DNA of 64,000 nt from NCBI RefSeq assembly GCF_003050745.1, contig NZ_QAOF01000008.1:62001-126000 (forward strand). The letters run 5' to 3'. A program made the position numbers and the translations under genes. The stretch is from Sphingomonas sp. PP-CE-3G-477. Lineage in GTDB: Bacteria > Pseudomonadota > Alphaproteobacteria > Sphingomonadales > Sphingomonadaceae. Below, one piece after another: positions 34,429-42,021 of this stretch. The stretch's first letter is position 1. Every line of letters begins with the position of its first letter. The notes below the pieces were generated by a model, which was not told the origin of the DNA, searched no databases, and saw only the letters and a program-made list of their open reading frames with translations.

Positions 34429-36021
34429 ATGCACGCTTTTGCCGCCCTGCTCGACTCGCTCACCTACACACGGTCGCGTAACGCCAAGCTGAAGCTGATC
34501 GCGGATTACCTGCGCGCGACGCCCGACCCCGACCGGGGCTGGGCAATGGCGGCGCTGACCGGCGATCTCGATCTCAAGGGCGTGAAGTCGGCGGTGATCC
34601 GTGGGTTGATCGAGGAACGCGTCGATCCGGTACTGTTCCGGATGAGCCGCGATTATGTCGGCGATACCGCGGAGACGGTTGCGCTGCTCTGGCCTGAGCC
34701 GACGGTTCCGGTCGACCCGACCCCCTTGTCGATCACCGACGTCGTCGAGCGACTGGCGGCATTGTCGCGGGCCGATGCGCCGGGTGCGCTGGCCGACATG
34801 CTCGACCGATCCGACGCCGAGGAGCGGTTCGCGTTGCTCAAGATGGCGACGGGCGCGTTGCGGATCGGCGTGTCGGCGCGGTTGGCGAAGACCGCGCTCG
34901 CCGATGCGTTCGGGCTCGATGTCGATGCGGTCGAGGAGGTCTGGCACGGGCTCGATGCGCCGTATCCGAGCCTGTTCGCCTGGGCGGAGGGCACGGGCGC
35001 GCAGCCTACGCCCGCGGACGTGCCGGTGTTCCGGCCGTTCATGCTGGCGCACGGGCTCGAAGACCTTCGCGTCGACCTCGTCGACTATGCCGCGGAGTGG
35101 AAATGGGACGGCATCCGCGTCCAGATCGTCCACGTCGCGGACGAAACGCGGCTCTACAGCCGGACCGGCGACGACGTGACGGGCAGCTTCCCCGAGATCG
35201 CGGCTGCGTTCCGGACGCCTGGGACGGTCGACGGCGAACTTTTGGTGAAGGGCGAACATCAGGGCGGCACGCTGGAGGATGGTGGCGGGGCGGCGAGCTT
35301 CAACGCGTTGCAGCAAAGGCTTGGGCGCAAGACCGTGTCGGCGAAGATGCTGGCGGACTATCCTGCGTTCGTGCGGCTCTATGATCTGCTGATCGACGGC
35401 GACGAGGATTTGCGTTCGCTACCCTGGACCGAGCGGCGGAAGCGGTTGGAGGCGTTCGTGCCGCAACTCGACTCCGAGCGGTTCGATCTGAGCGTCGTGA
35501 TCGACGCGGACGACTTCACCGCGCTGGAGGCGATCCGTGCCACCGCGCGCGATTCGGCTATCGAAGGCGTGATGCTGAAGCGCCGTGATTCGCCGTACGT
35601 CGGCGGACGTCGCGCCGGGCTCTGGTATAAATGGAAACGTGATCCGCTGACCGCCGACTGCGTGATGATGTACGCGCAGCGCGGCTCGGGGCGGCGGTCA
35701 TCTTATTATTCGGACTATACCTTCGGCTGCTGGACCGAAGAGGGCGAACTGCTCCCCGTCGGGAAAGCCTATTCGGGGATTACCGACGAAGAGCTCAAAA
35801 TGCTCGACAGCTTCGTGCGCAACCATACGCAGAACCGGTTCGGACCCGTGCGCGAAGTCGAGAAGACGCTGGTGCTGGAGATCGCGTTCGATTCGCTACA
35901 CGATTCGAAGCGGCACAAATCGGGGGTGGCGATGCGCTTCCCGCGGATCGCGCGGATCCGGACGGACAAGCCCGCGGCGGAGGCGGACCGGATCGAGACG
36001 CTCAAGCGAATGATCACGTAA
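34429..36021 (+). CDS. ATP-dependent DNA ligase of the Lhr-associated repair set
   Basis: A 530-residue ligase. The N-terminal helical domain (about 1-190) precedes the nucleotidyltransferase core, whose catalytic lysine is in EWKWDGIRVQIV (Lys225). RTGDDVTGSFPE, the DGELL motif and EGVMLKRRDSPY with the late KWKRD complete the ligase motifs, and an OB-fold domain ends the protein. The closest family is the bacterial ligase found with Lhr helicase, exonuclease and phosphoesterase in Pseudomonas and rhizobia. Here those three partners lie 9-19 kb away on the same chromosome. It is separate from the NAD-dependent replicative ligase. Confidence 0.93.
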   Translation: MHAFAALLDSLTYTRSRNAKLKLIADYLRATPDPDRGWAMAALTGDLDLKGVKSAVIRGLIEERVDPVLFRMSRDYVGDTAETVALLWPEPTVPVDPTPLSITDVVERLAALSRADAPGALADMLDRSDAEERFALLKMATGALRIGVSARLAKTALADAFGLDVDAVEEVWHGLDAPYPSLFAWAEGTGAQPTPADVPVFRPFMLAHGLEDLRVDLVDYAAEWKWDGIRVQIVHVADETRLYSRTGDDVTGSFPEIAAAFRTPGTVDGELLVKGEHQGGTLEDGGGAASFNALQQRLGRKTVSAKMLADYPAFVRLYDLLIDGDEDLRSLPWTERRKRLEAFVPQLDSERFDLSVVIDADDFTALEAIRATARDSAIEGVMLKRRDSPYVGGRRAGLWYKWKRDPLTADCVMMYAQRGSGRRSSYYSDYTFGCWTEEGELLPVGKAYSGITDEELKMLDSFVRNHTQNRFGPVREVEKTLVLEIAFDSLHDSKRHKSGVAMRFPRIARIRTDKPAAEADRIETLKRMIT

Positions 36022-36091
36022 TCCGCGCGTCATGATAGTCCGCAGCCGTGCGGGGTATTGACCCGGTCTTGGTACGAGTCAGGATGATCCG

Positions 36092-36865
36092 GTGACAGTT
36101 ACGAAACATTCTCGCCCGGCAGCGGCACGACGCTGGCGGCGCGGCGCCTGGGTGACCGGCATCGTGTCCGCGATCGTCGTGCTGTTCGTCTACCTCGCCG
36201 GCTATTTCGACCGCGATCCGGTGCATGTGTATCCGGCGATCGGCGTCCAGGCCTCGGGACCGCCACCGGTCGCGGTGGTGAACTTCTCGGGCGACATGGG
36301 GCTGCGCTTCCTGCTCGGCGCGTCGACCTCGCGCGGGCTGACCGAGCACGGCATCCCGGTGGTCGGTATCACCACGCCGGCGTTGTTCGCGCATCATCGG
36401 ACGCGAGCGGAGCTCGATGCGATCATCGCGGACGGCGTGCGGACCGCACTGGCGCGCACGGGTGCGAAGCGGATCGTGGTGATGGGACAGTCCTACGGCG
36501 CGGATATCGTCCAGACGGGGCTAGTGAACCTGCCGAAGGACATGCGTGCGCGTGTGGCGGCGATCGTTTTGATCCTGCCCGGCGACACGGTGTTCTACCG
36601 CGCCGACCCTTCGGGACTGCTCTACGACCACGGGACGCCCGACAGCATGGGGGCGACGACCGGCAACCGACTGACCTGGGCGCCGGTCACGTGTATCTAC
36701 GGCCTCGAAGAAACCGACAGCCTGTGTCCGCTGCTGACCACCGCGAACGCGCGGAAGGTTGGGATGCCGGGGGGGCATAATATCCATCACGATGCGGATG
36801 GGTTGCTCGGGCATGTGCTCGCCGCGATCCGCGCAGTGGCGCCGGGGGCTGGACGGGGGTTCTGA
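36092..36865 (+). CDS. VirJ/AcvB-type periplasmic hydrolase domain protein
   Basis: A 257-residue protein with a GTG start after AGGA. One N-terminal membrane helix (about 19-41) anchors a periplasmic alpha/beta-hydrolase domain. The nucleophile elbow is GQSYGAD (Ser near residue 134), and CIYGLEETDSLCP matches the VirJ domain of AcvB/VirJ proteins. In Agrobacterium, AcvB hydrolyses lysyl-phosphatidylglycerol; here the partner synthase (MprF/LpiA) is not in the window. The single VirJ-like domain could play a similar membrane-lipid role. It ends before a long palindrome. Confidence 0.85.
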   Translation: MTVTKHSRPAAARRWRRGAWVTGIVSAIVVLFVYLAGYFDRDPVHVYPAIGVQASGPPPVAVVNFSGDMGLRFLLGASTSRGLTEHGIPVVGITTPALFAHHRTRAELDAIIADGVRTALARTGAKRIVVMGQSYGADIVQTGLVNLPKDMRARVAAIVLILPGDTVFYRADPSGLLYDHGTPDSMGATTGNRLTWAPVTCIYGLEETDSLCPLLTTANARKVGMPGGHNIHHDADGLLGHVLAAIRAVAPGAGRGF

Positions 36866-36978
36866 GGAACTCCCCATCTACGAAGCGATCCTCTCCAGAG
36901 GCGCGCGCCTGATTCCTTTCGCGAGGATGACGGGGTTCGGATGACGGCGGCTGAAGACAGCGTTCAGGAGGCGCCCTG

Positions 36979-37049
36979 CCCCTCCTTGTTCTCCCGCGAA
37001 GGCGGGAGTCCAGTCTGGGCTCCCGCCTTCGCGGGAGAACAAGTAGGGG
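36979..37049. repeat. Long near-perfect palindrome, family B
   Basis: Two arms of about 34 bases, CCCCTCCTTGTTCTCCCGCG... and its inverted copy ending in GAACAAGTAGGGG, meet with only a few bases between (near 37014), so the transcript would form one long hairpin in either direction. It lies between convergent VirJ-like and glutaminyl cyclase genes. Confidence 0.85.
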
Positions 37050-37081
37050 TGCGCTGCCAGGGGACTGCAACTCCACAGAGC

Positions 37082-37915
37082 CTATTGGGGCGTGGCGGCG
37101 ATCTTGATCTCGAAGAGCGTCGGCCAGTATTTGCCCGTCACGAACAGCCGGTCGGCCTTCGCGTCCCAGGCGATGCCGTTGAGGACCGCTTCGGGATCGG
37201 TCGCGGCGATCTCGGCGACGAGCGGGCGGAGGTCGATCACTGCGGTCACCTTGCCGGTTGCGGGATCGATGCGGACGAGGAAGCCGGTGTGCCAAACGTT
37301 GGCGAGCAGCGCACCGTGGACATATTCGAGTTCGTTGATGTCGCGTAAGGGACGCCCGTCGATCGTCACCGCCACGCGCTTGCGTTCGGCCAGTGTCAGC
37401 GGATCGCGGGAAATGATCTCGGAACTGCCGTCGGACTGGAGCAGCGAGACGCCGTCGCTGGTCAACCCCCAGCCTTCCCCGGTGTAGCGGTTCTGCCCCT
37501 TGGGTTTCAGCGTGCGAACGTCCCAGCGATGCGCGATGCCGTCGTGCCAGGTGAGGCTGACGAGCTGGTCCTTCCACAGCGCAAGGCCCTCGCCGAACTG
37601 CGCAGGGTCGATTCGCGCCTTGGCGAGGATCTTGCCGTCCTTGAGCGAGACGCGGCGGACGTCGGATTGCCGCTCCTGCCCCGTGCTCTCGTACAGGGCG
37701 CCGTCGTGCCAGAGCAGCCCTTCGGTGAACGCAGTGCGGTCGTGCGGATAGCGCGCGACGATGGTCGCCGAGAACACCGGCACGCGGGTCGGCTCGCGCG
37801 GAGCCGCGACAGCACCCTGGCCGGCCTGCGCTGCCGACGACAGCGAAGACGATGAAACGAGAACGGCCGGTCCCGCCAAAGCGAAACCGGCCGCAATCAT
37901 TATCCTACCGAACAC
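37082..37915 (-). CDS. Glutaminyl-peptide cyclotransferase, beta-propeller type
   Basis: A 277-residue exported protein of the plant-type glutaminyl cyclase family. A signal-like N terminus (MFGRIMIAAGFALAGPAVLVSSSS) is followed by a five-bladed propeller with RTAFTEGLLWHDGALYESTGQ, then FGEGLALW, LTSDGVSLLQSDGSSEI and NELEYVHGALLANVW, all conserved. It converts N-terminal Gln to pyroglutamate in exported peptides. Start: a GTG is chosen, since it adds basic residues to the signal; an ATG at 37900 is possible. Confidence 0.93.
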   Translation of the reverse strand: MFGRIMIAAGFALAGPAVLVSSSSLSSAAQAGQGAVAAPREPTRVPVFSATIVARYPHDRTAFTEGLLWHDGALYESTGQERQSDVRRVSLKDGKILAKARIDPAQFGEGLALWKDQLVSLTWHDGIAHRWDVRTLKPKGQNRYTGEGWGLTSDGVSLLQSDGSSEIISRDPLTLAERKRVAVTIDGRPLRDINELEYVHGALLANVWHTGFLVRIDPATGKVTAVIDLRPLVAEIAATDPEAVLNGIAWDAKADRLFVTGKYWPTLFEIKIAATPQ

Positions 37916-37946
37916 GGTACGATCAGCGTTCTGAGTCAGACAGCTA

Positions 37947-38810
37947 TCAGCCGCCTGCGCTCAGGTTCACCGCTGCGTACTTGCCGCGACGATCGACCTC
38001 GAGCTCGAACTCGAGCTTGTCGCCCTCGTTCAGCGTCGACATGCCGGCGCGCTCGACGGCCGAGATGTGGACGAATGCGTCAGGCTGTCCGTCGTCGCGC
38101 TGGATGAAGCCGAAGCCCTTCATCGCGTTGAAGAATTTGACCGTACCGGTCGCCTTCTCGCCGGTGAGCTGACGCTGTGCGCCACCTGCACCACCGTCAC
38201 GGTCGCGATCGCCACCACGGGGCGCGCCCGGGCCGGCATCACGGTCACGCGGCGGGCCGCGATCGGTGACGGCCATCGGCTCGCCGTCGATCTTCAGGTC
38301 GGTTGCCGAGATACGGCCACCGCGGTCGACGAGCGTGAAGCCGAGCGGCTGACCCTCGGCGAGAGCGACCATGCCGGCCTGCTCGACAGCGCTGATGTGG
38401 ACGAACACGTCCTCGCCGCCGTCATCGCGAACGACGAAGCCAAAGCCCTTCTGCGCGTTGAAGAACTTTACGACGCCCGTGCCTTCGCCGACGACCTGGG
38501 GAGGCATGCCGCGACCACCGCCGCCGCCGCCACCGCCCGAGAAGCCGCCGCCACCGCCGCCGCCGCCGCGGTAACCACCGCCGCCGCCGCCGCTGCCGCC
38601 ACCGAAGCTGCCGCCGTAGCTGCTGCCACCGCCGCCACCGTAGCTCGAGCCACCGCCGCCGCCATAGCTGCTACCGCCGCCGCCGAACCGATCGCCGCCA
38701 CCGCCAAAGCTGCTGCCGCCGCCGAACTCGTTGTCGCCGCCGCCGAAGCTGTCGCGCTTGTCGCGGCCACGCCCGCCACGGTTCCCGCGGCCACCTTTAT
38801 CGAAACCCAT
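37947..38810 (-). CDS. Two-domain cold-shock protein with glycine-rich head
   Basis: A 287-residue protein, started at the ATG opening MGFDKGGRGNRGGRGRDKRD; upstream codons are not protein-like. Residues 22-101 are nearly all Gly with Ser, Tyr and Phe, including repeated SSYGGGGG units. Two cold-shock domains follow: GTGVVKFFNAQKGFGFVV (about 110-175) and GTVKFFNAMKGFGFI (about 221-285), each with the RNP1-like KGFGF and FVHIS RNA-binding motifs. It should bind single-stranded RNA or DNA. Two tandem cold-shock domains are common in alphaproteobacteria; the head is less usual. A leader of up to 300 bases may respond to temperature. Confidence 0.9.
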   Translation of the reverse strand: MGFDKGGRGNRGGRGRDKRDSFGGGDNEFGGGSSFGGGGDRFGGGGSSYGGGGGSSYGGGGGSSYGGSFGGGSGGGGGGYRGGGGGGGGFSGGGGGGGGRGMPPQVVGEGTGVVKFFNAQKGFGFVVRDDGGEDVFVHISAVEQAGMVALAEGQPLGFTLVDRGGRISATDLKIDGEPMAVTDRGPPRDRDAGPGAPRGGDRDRDGGAGGAQRQLTGEKATGTVKFFNAMKGFGFIQRDDGQPDAFVHISAVERAGMSTLNEGDKLEFELEVDRRGKYAAVNLSAGG

Positions 38811-39112
38811 AAGCTCTGTTCGTCTTCCCGGTTCGCCCGCAAATTTCTCAAAACCCTTGTGCCGGACGACGAACGCAGGTTTTCCAGCGCGAAACCTTTT
38901 GCGCCTTGAGGGAACCCTTAGCGCAAAATACAAGCCGTCGCGAATAGATTCTGATCCGAGGGCGCTCGATTTGGATCGATACTGGCGCAAGTGTCGCGCT
39001 CCAGCCACGACTCGTCGCATCGACGATCGCGAAGCCTTCTTGTCGCCTGATTCGGATCGGTGACGCATATAGAGGCATTGAGCGTTCAGCTTCGGGCGGC
39101 TACGGCCGACTC
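38811..39112. other. Intergenic region, cold-shock gene leader
   Basis: This 302-base gap separates the divergent cold-shock and RNase D genes. Cold-shock mRNAs often have long structured 5' leaders, and most of this gap could be one. I see no repeat of the palindromic families, no small gene and no clear promoter hexamers. Confidence 0.4.
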
Positions 39113-39733
39113 ATGACAGTTCATCTCCACGAAGGCGACATTCCCGCCGACCTGTTCGCGGCCGGCGCCGCGATCGCCGTCGATACCGAGACGATGGGGC
39201 TGATCACGCCTCGCGATCGGTTGTGCCTCGTCCAGCTTTCCGATGGCGGCCCTGACGAGCACCTCGTCCGATTCGCCGCGGGAGCCGGCTACGACGCGCC
39301 GAACCTGAAGGCGCTGCTGGCCGATCCGGCGCGGGTGAAGCTCTATCATTTCGGTCGGTTCGATATCGCCGCAGTCCAATATTATCTCGGCGTCGTCGCG
39401 GCACCGGTATATTGCACCAAGATCGCGTCGCGGCTGGTGCGGACCTACACCGATCGTCACGGTCTCAAGGAAATCGTCCGCGAACTGCTCGGCCAGGACA
39501 TCTCGAAGCAGCAGCAGTCGTCGGACTGGGGCAGCCCCGAACTGTCCGAGGCGCAGAAGGATTATGCGGCGTCGGACGTGCGCTTCCTCCACCGGTTGCG
39601 GACCGAGCTCGACAAGCGGCTGATTCGCGAAGGCCGGATGGAGCTAGCGCAAGCCTGCTTCGACTTCCTGCCGACCCGCGCCGCGCTCGATATCGCCGGC
39701 TGGCCCGAAATCGACATTTTCGCACACGCTTGA
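39113..39733 (+). CDS. RNase D-like 3'-5' exonuclease
   Basis: A 206-residue DEDDy exonuclease. The motifs are VDTETMGL (Exo I), KLYHFGRFDIAAV (Exo II) and DYAASDVRFLHRL (Exo III). It is shorter than E. coli RNase D because the C-terminal HRDC domains are missing. It should trim structured RNA 3' ends. The next gene, lptC, begins inside its stop (TGATG), so this nuclease is translationally coupled to LPS transport genes. That arrangement is common in alphaproteobacteria. Confidence 0.92.
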   Translation: MTVHLHEGDIPADLFAAGAAIAVDTETMGLITPRDRLCLVQLSDGGPDEHLVRFAAGAGYDAPNLKALLADPARVKLYHFGRFDIAAVQYYLGVVAAPVYCTKIASRLVRTYTDRHGLKEIVRELLGQDISKQQQSSDWGSPELSEAQKDYAASDVRFLHRLRTELDKRLIREGRMELAQACFDFLPTRAALDIAGWPEIDIFAHA

Positions 39734-40386
39734 TGGACGTTCCGCCGCCCTCCCCCGTCGCCCGTCGCGTGCGGACCGCGCGCCAGGACTGGGCCGCGCC
39801 CGGTGGCAGCCACGATCGGTTCGTGGCGATCGCCCGCGTCGGCCTGCCGACCGCGATCGGCGTGCTGGCAGCGTTCCTGGTGATGGCGCCGCTGACGGCG
39901 GGCGGCGACGTGTCGTTCCTGCTCGACAAGAACAAGGTCGATGTCGCGCAGGAGCGGATGAAGACGCAGGCGGCGCGCTATCGCGGCGAGGATACGAAGG
40001 GCCAGGCGTTCACGCTCGACGCCGCCTCGGCGATCCAGAAGAGCTCGGCCGAGCCGATCGTCCAGCTCAACCAGCTCGCCGCGCAGATCCAGCTGACCGA
40101 CGGCCCCGCCAACATCAAGGCGAACACCGGCCGCTACGACATGGACACCGAGAAGGTGCAGTTGTTCGGTCCGCTCAACGCCACCGCGGCGGGTGGGTAC
40201 GACCTGAAGACCACCGACGCGACGATCGACATGAAGGCGCGCACGCTCGAAAGCGGCGGGGCGGCGACCGGCACCGTCCAGCAGGGCACGTTCAGCGCGA
40301 ACAAGCTGCGCGCGAACCTGGAAGAGCGGACCGTGACGCTCGATGGCAATGCGCGCTTGCGGATCATCCCCAGAGGGCCGAAATAG
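39733..40386 (+). CDS. lptC: LPS export protein LptC
   Basis: The start is the ATG that shares one base with the RNase D stop, giving 217 residues. A membrane helix (about 37-58, GLPTAIGVLAAFLVMAPLT) anchors the periplasmic LptC domain. The body has the beta-jellyroll-like DLKTTDATIDMKARTLE and RYDMDTEKVQLFGPL stretches. LptC accepts LPS from LptBFG and hands it to LptA. It is followed five bases later by lptA, and lptB comes next. Confidence 0.88.
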   Translation: MDVPPPSPVARRVRTARQDWAAPGGSHDRFVAIARVGLPTAIGVLAAFLVMAPLTAGGDVSFLLDKNKVDVAQERMKTQAARYRGEDTKGQAFTLDAASAIQKSSAEPIVQLNQLAAQIQLTDGPANIKANTGRYDMDTEKVQLFGPLNATAAGGYDLKTTDATIDMKARTLESGGAATGTVQQGTFSANKLRANLEERTVTLDGNARLRIIPRGPK

Positions 40387-40391
40387 CCGCC

Positions 40392-40940
40392 ATGCGCGCC
40401 ACTCACATTCTTGCCGGCTTGTCCGCCCTCTTGCTCTCCACGACCGCGGTCGCGCAGCAGGCGCACAATTCCAACGCCCCGATCGATTTCGGCGCGGATC
40501 ATATCGAGCTGCAGGACAAGGCGAACCGCGCGATCCTGTCGGGCAACGTCGCGGTCAAGCAGGCCGAGATGACGCTGAACTCGGCGCGGATGACGGTGGC
40601 GTATACCGGCCAGGTGATCGGCGGAAACCCGCAGGTCTCGCGGCTCGACGCGTCGGGCGGCGTGATCGTCAAGCGTCCCGACCAGACCGCGCGAAGCCAG
40701 TATGCGATCTACGACCTCAACCGGCGCGTCATCACGATGCTCGGCGCGGTCACGCTCACGCAGGCGGGCAACACCGTGAACGGCGGGCGCCTGACGATGA
40801 ATCTCGACACCGGGCGGTCGGTGATCGACGGCTCGTCGGTCGCCGGCGGCAGCGCAGGCGGATCGGCGGCAAGCGGTGGCACTGTGACCCAAACCGGCGG
40901 TCGCGTGACCGGCACCTTCTCGGTTCCCAAGCGCAACTGA
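40392..40940 (+). CDS. lptA: Periplasmic LPS-binding protein LptA
   Basis: A 182-residue protein with a signal peptide (MRATHILAGLSALLLSTTAVAQQ). The OstA/LptA domain is shown by ADHIELQDKANRAILSGNVAVKQAEMTLNSARMTV-type sequence and DASGGVIVKRPDQTARSQYAIYDLNRRVITMLG, the beta-jellyroll that bridges the periplasm. A low-complexity Gly/Ser tail (GGSAGGSAASGG) precedes the end. It belongs to the lptC-lptA-lptB run. Confidence 0.92.
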   Translation: MRATHILAGLSALLLSTTAVAQQAHNSNAPIDFGADHIELQDKANRAILSGNVAVKQAEMTLNSARMTVAYTGQVIGGNPQVSRLDASGGVIVKRPDQTARSQYAIYDLNRRVITMLGAVTLTQAGNTVNGGRLTMNLDTGRSVIDGSSVAGGSAGGSAASGGTVTQTGGRVTGTFSVPKRN

Positions 40941-41085
40941 GCCAGCAGGGGCGTCGTGAGGGGCTCGTAGGGGCTTCCCTCCGGCGGCGCGCTCATGCAT
41001 GTTTCCTGCCAAACCCCCGCCGACTGTTCGGCGACACCATCAACGCCGAGTTTTCGGCGACTGACTTTTGCGAGGGCCTGATCCC

Positions 41086-41868
41086 ATGGACGCCACCACG
41101 CTGCCCCCGATCGAGAACGTAGAGCCGATTTCCGAACCGCCGGTGAGCAACGGGCTCCAGGTCGTCTCGATTGCCAAGTCGTACGACAAGCGCGTCGTGC
41201 TGACGGACGTGTCGGTCTCGGTAGGACGCGGCGAGGTCGTCGGGCTGCTCGGGCCGAACGGCGCGGGCAAGACGACATGCTTCTACTCGGTGATGGGCCT
41301 CGTGAAGCCCGATTCGGGCCGGATCATGCTCGACGGCGAGGACATCACGAAGCTGCCGATGTACCGGCGCGCGATCCTTGGCCTCGGCTATCTGCCGCAG
41401 GAAACGTCGATCTTTCGCGGGCTGACGATCGAGAAGAACATCCTGACCGTGTTGGAGCTGTCCGAGCCGGACAAGGCGGCGCGCCAGCGGAAACTCGACA
41501 CGCTGCTCGAGGAGTTCGGGCTGACCCGCCTCCGCGCGGCACCGGCGATGGCGCTATCGGGTGGCGAGCGGCGGCGTGCGGAAATCGCGCGCGCGTTGGC
41601 GGCGGATCCGTCGATCATGCTGCTCGACGAGCCGTTTGCGGGCATCGATCCGATCTCGATCGCCGACATCCGCGACCTGGTGAAGGACCTCAAGCGCCGC
41701 GACATCGGCGTGTTGATCACCGATCACAACGTCCGCGAGACGCTCGAGATCGTCGACCGCGCCTACATCATCTACGACGGCCGGGTGCTGTTCTCCGGCT
41801 CGCCCGAGGAACTGGTCGCGGATGCGAACGTCCGGCGGCTGTACCTCGGCGAAGGCTTCTCGCTCTAG
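41086..41868 (+). CDS. lptB: LPS export ABC transporter ATP-binding protein LptB
   Basis: A 260-residue ATPase, started at the ATG after GAGGG; a TTG six codons earlier is less likely. It has Walker A (GPNGAGKTT), the Q-loop (LPQET), the signature ALSGGERRR, Walker B (SIMLLDEP) and the His switch (TDHNV), closing with LYLGEGFSL, which is typical of LptB. It powers extraction of LPS from the inner membrane with LptFG, which are not in the window. A 145-base gap follows lptA, and a family D repeat lies between it and rpoN. Confidence 0.95.
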   Translation: MDATTLPPIENVEPISEPPVSNGLQVVSIAKSYDKRVVLTDVSVSVGRGEVVGLLGPNGAGKTTCFYSVMGLVKPDSGRIMLDGEDITKLPMYRRAILGLGYLPQETSIFRGLTIEKNILTVLELSEPDKAARQRKLDTLLEEFGLTRLRAAPAMALSGGERRRAEIARALAADPSIMLLDEPFAGIDPISIADIRDLVKDLKRRDIGVLITDHNVRETLEIVDRAYIIYDGRVLFSGSPEELVADANVRRLYLGEGFSL

Positions 41869-41893
41869 AGTTATGAACAGGCTGGCGCATCCA

Positions 41894-42017
41894 TTCCTCC
41901 CCGGCACGGGGAGGGGGACCAGCGGAGCTGGTGGAGGGGGACCTCCGCGAACGCAGCGTCTGACGCGCCCCCCCTCCGTCGACGCTTCGCGCCGCCACCT
42001 ACCCTTGCAGGGGAGGA
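41894..42017. repeat. Intergenic repeat, family D
   Basis: Arms with CTCCCCGGCACGGGGAGGGG at about 41897-41916 and, inverted, GCCGCCACCTACCCTTGCAGG at the end, with an inner hairpin ACCAGCGGAGCTGGT at 41918-41932. The inner unit resembles repeats near many sphingomonad genes. It lies in the 153-base gap between lptB and rpoN. Confidence 0.6.
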
Positions 42018-42021
42018 TCTA

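Noticed and set aside
36092..36865. A type IV secretion component, from the VirJ match
   Set aside because: No other vir-type gene lies in the window, and the domain has a known lipid-hydrolase role in AcvB.
38480..38760. Regularly spaced short repeats near 38.5-38.8 kb taken at first for a CRISPR array or microsatellite
   Set aside because: The repeats are in frame and encode the glycine-rich head of the cold-shock protein. The units vary and there are no unique spacers.
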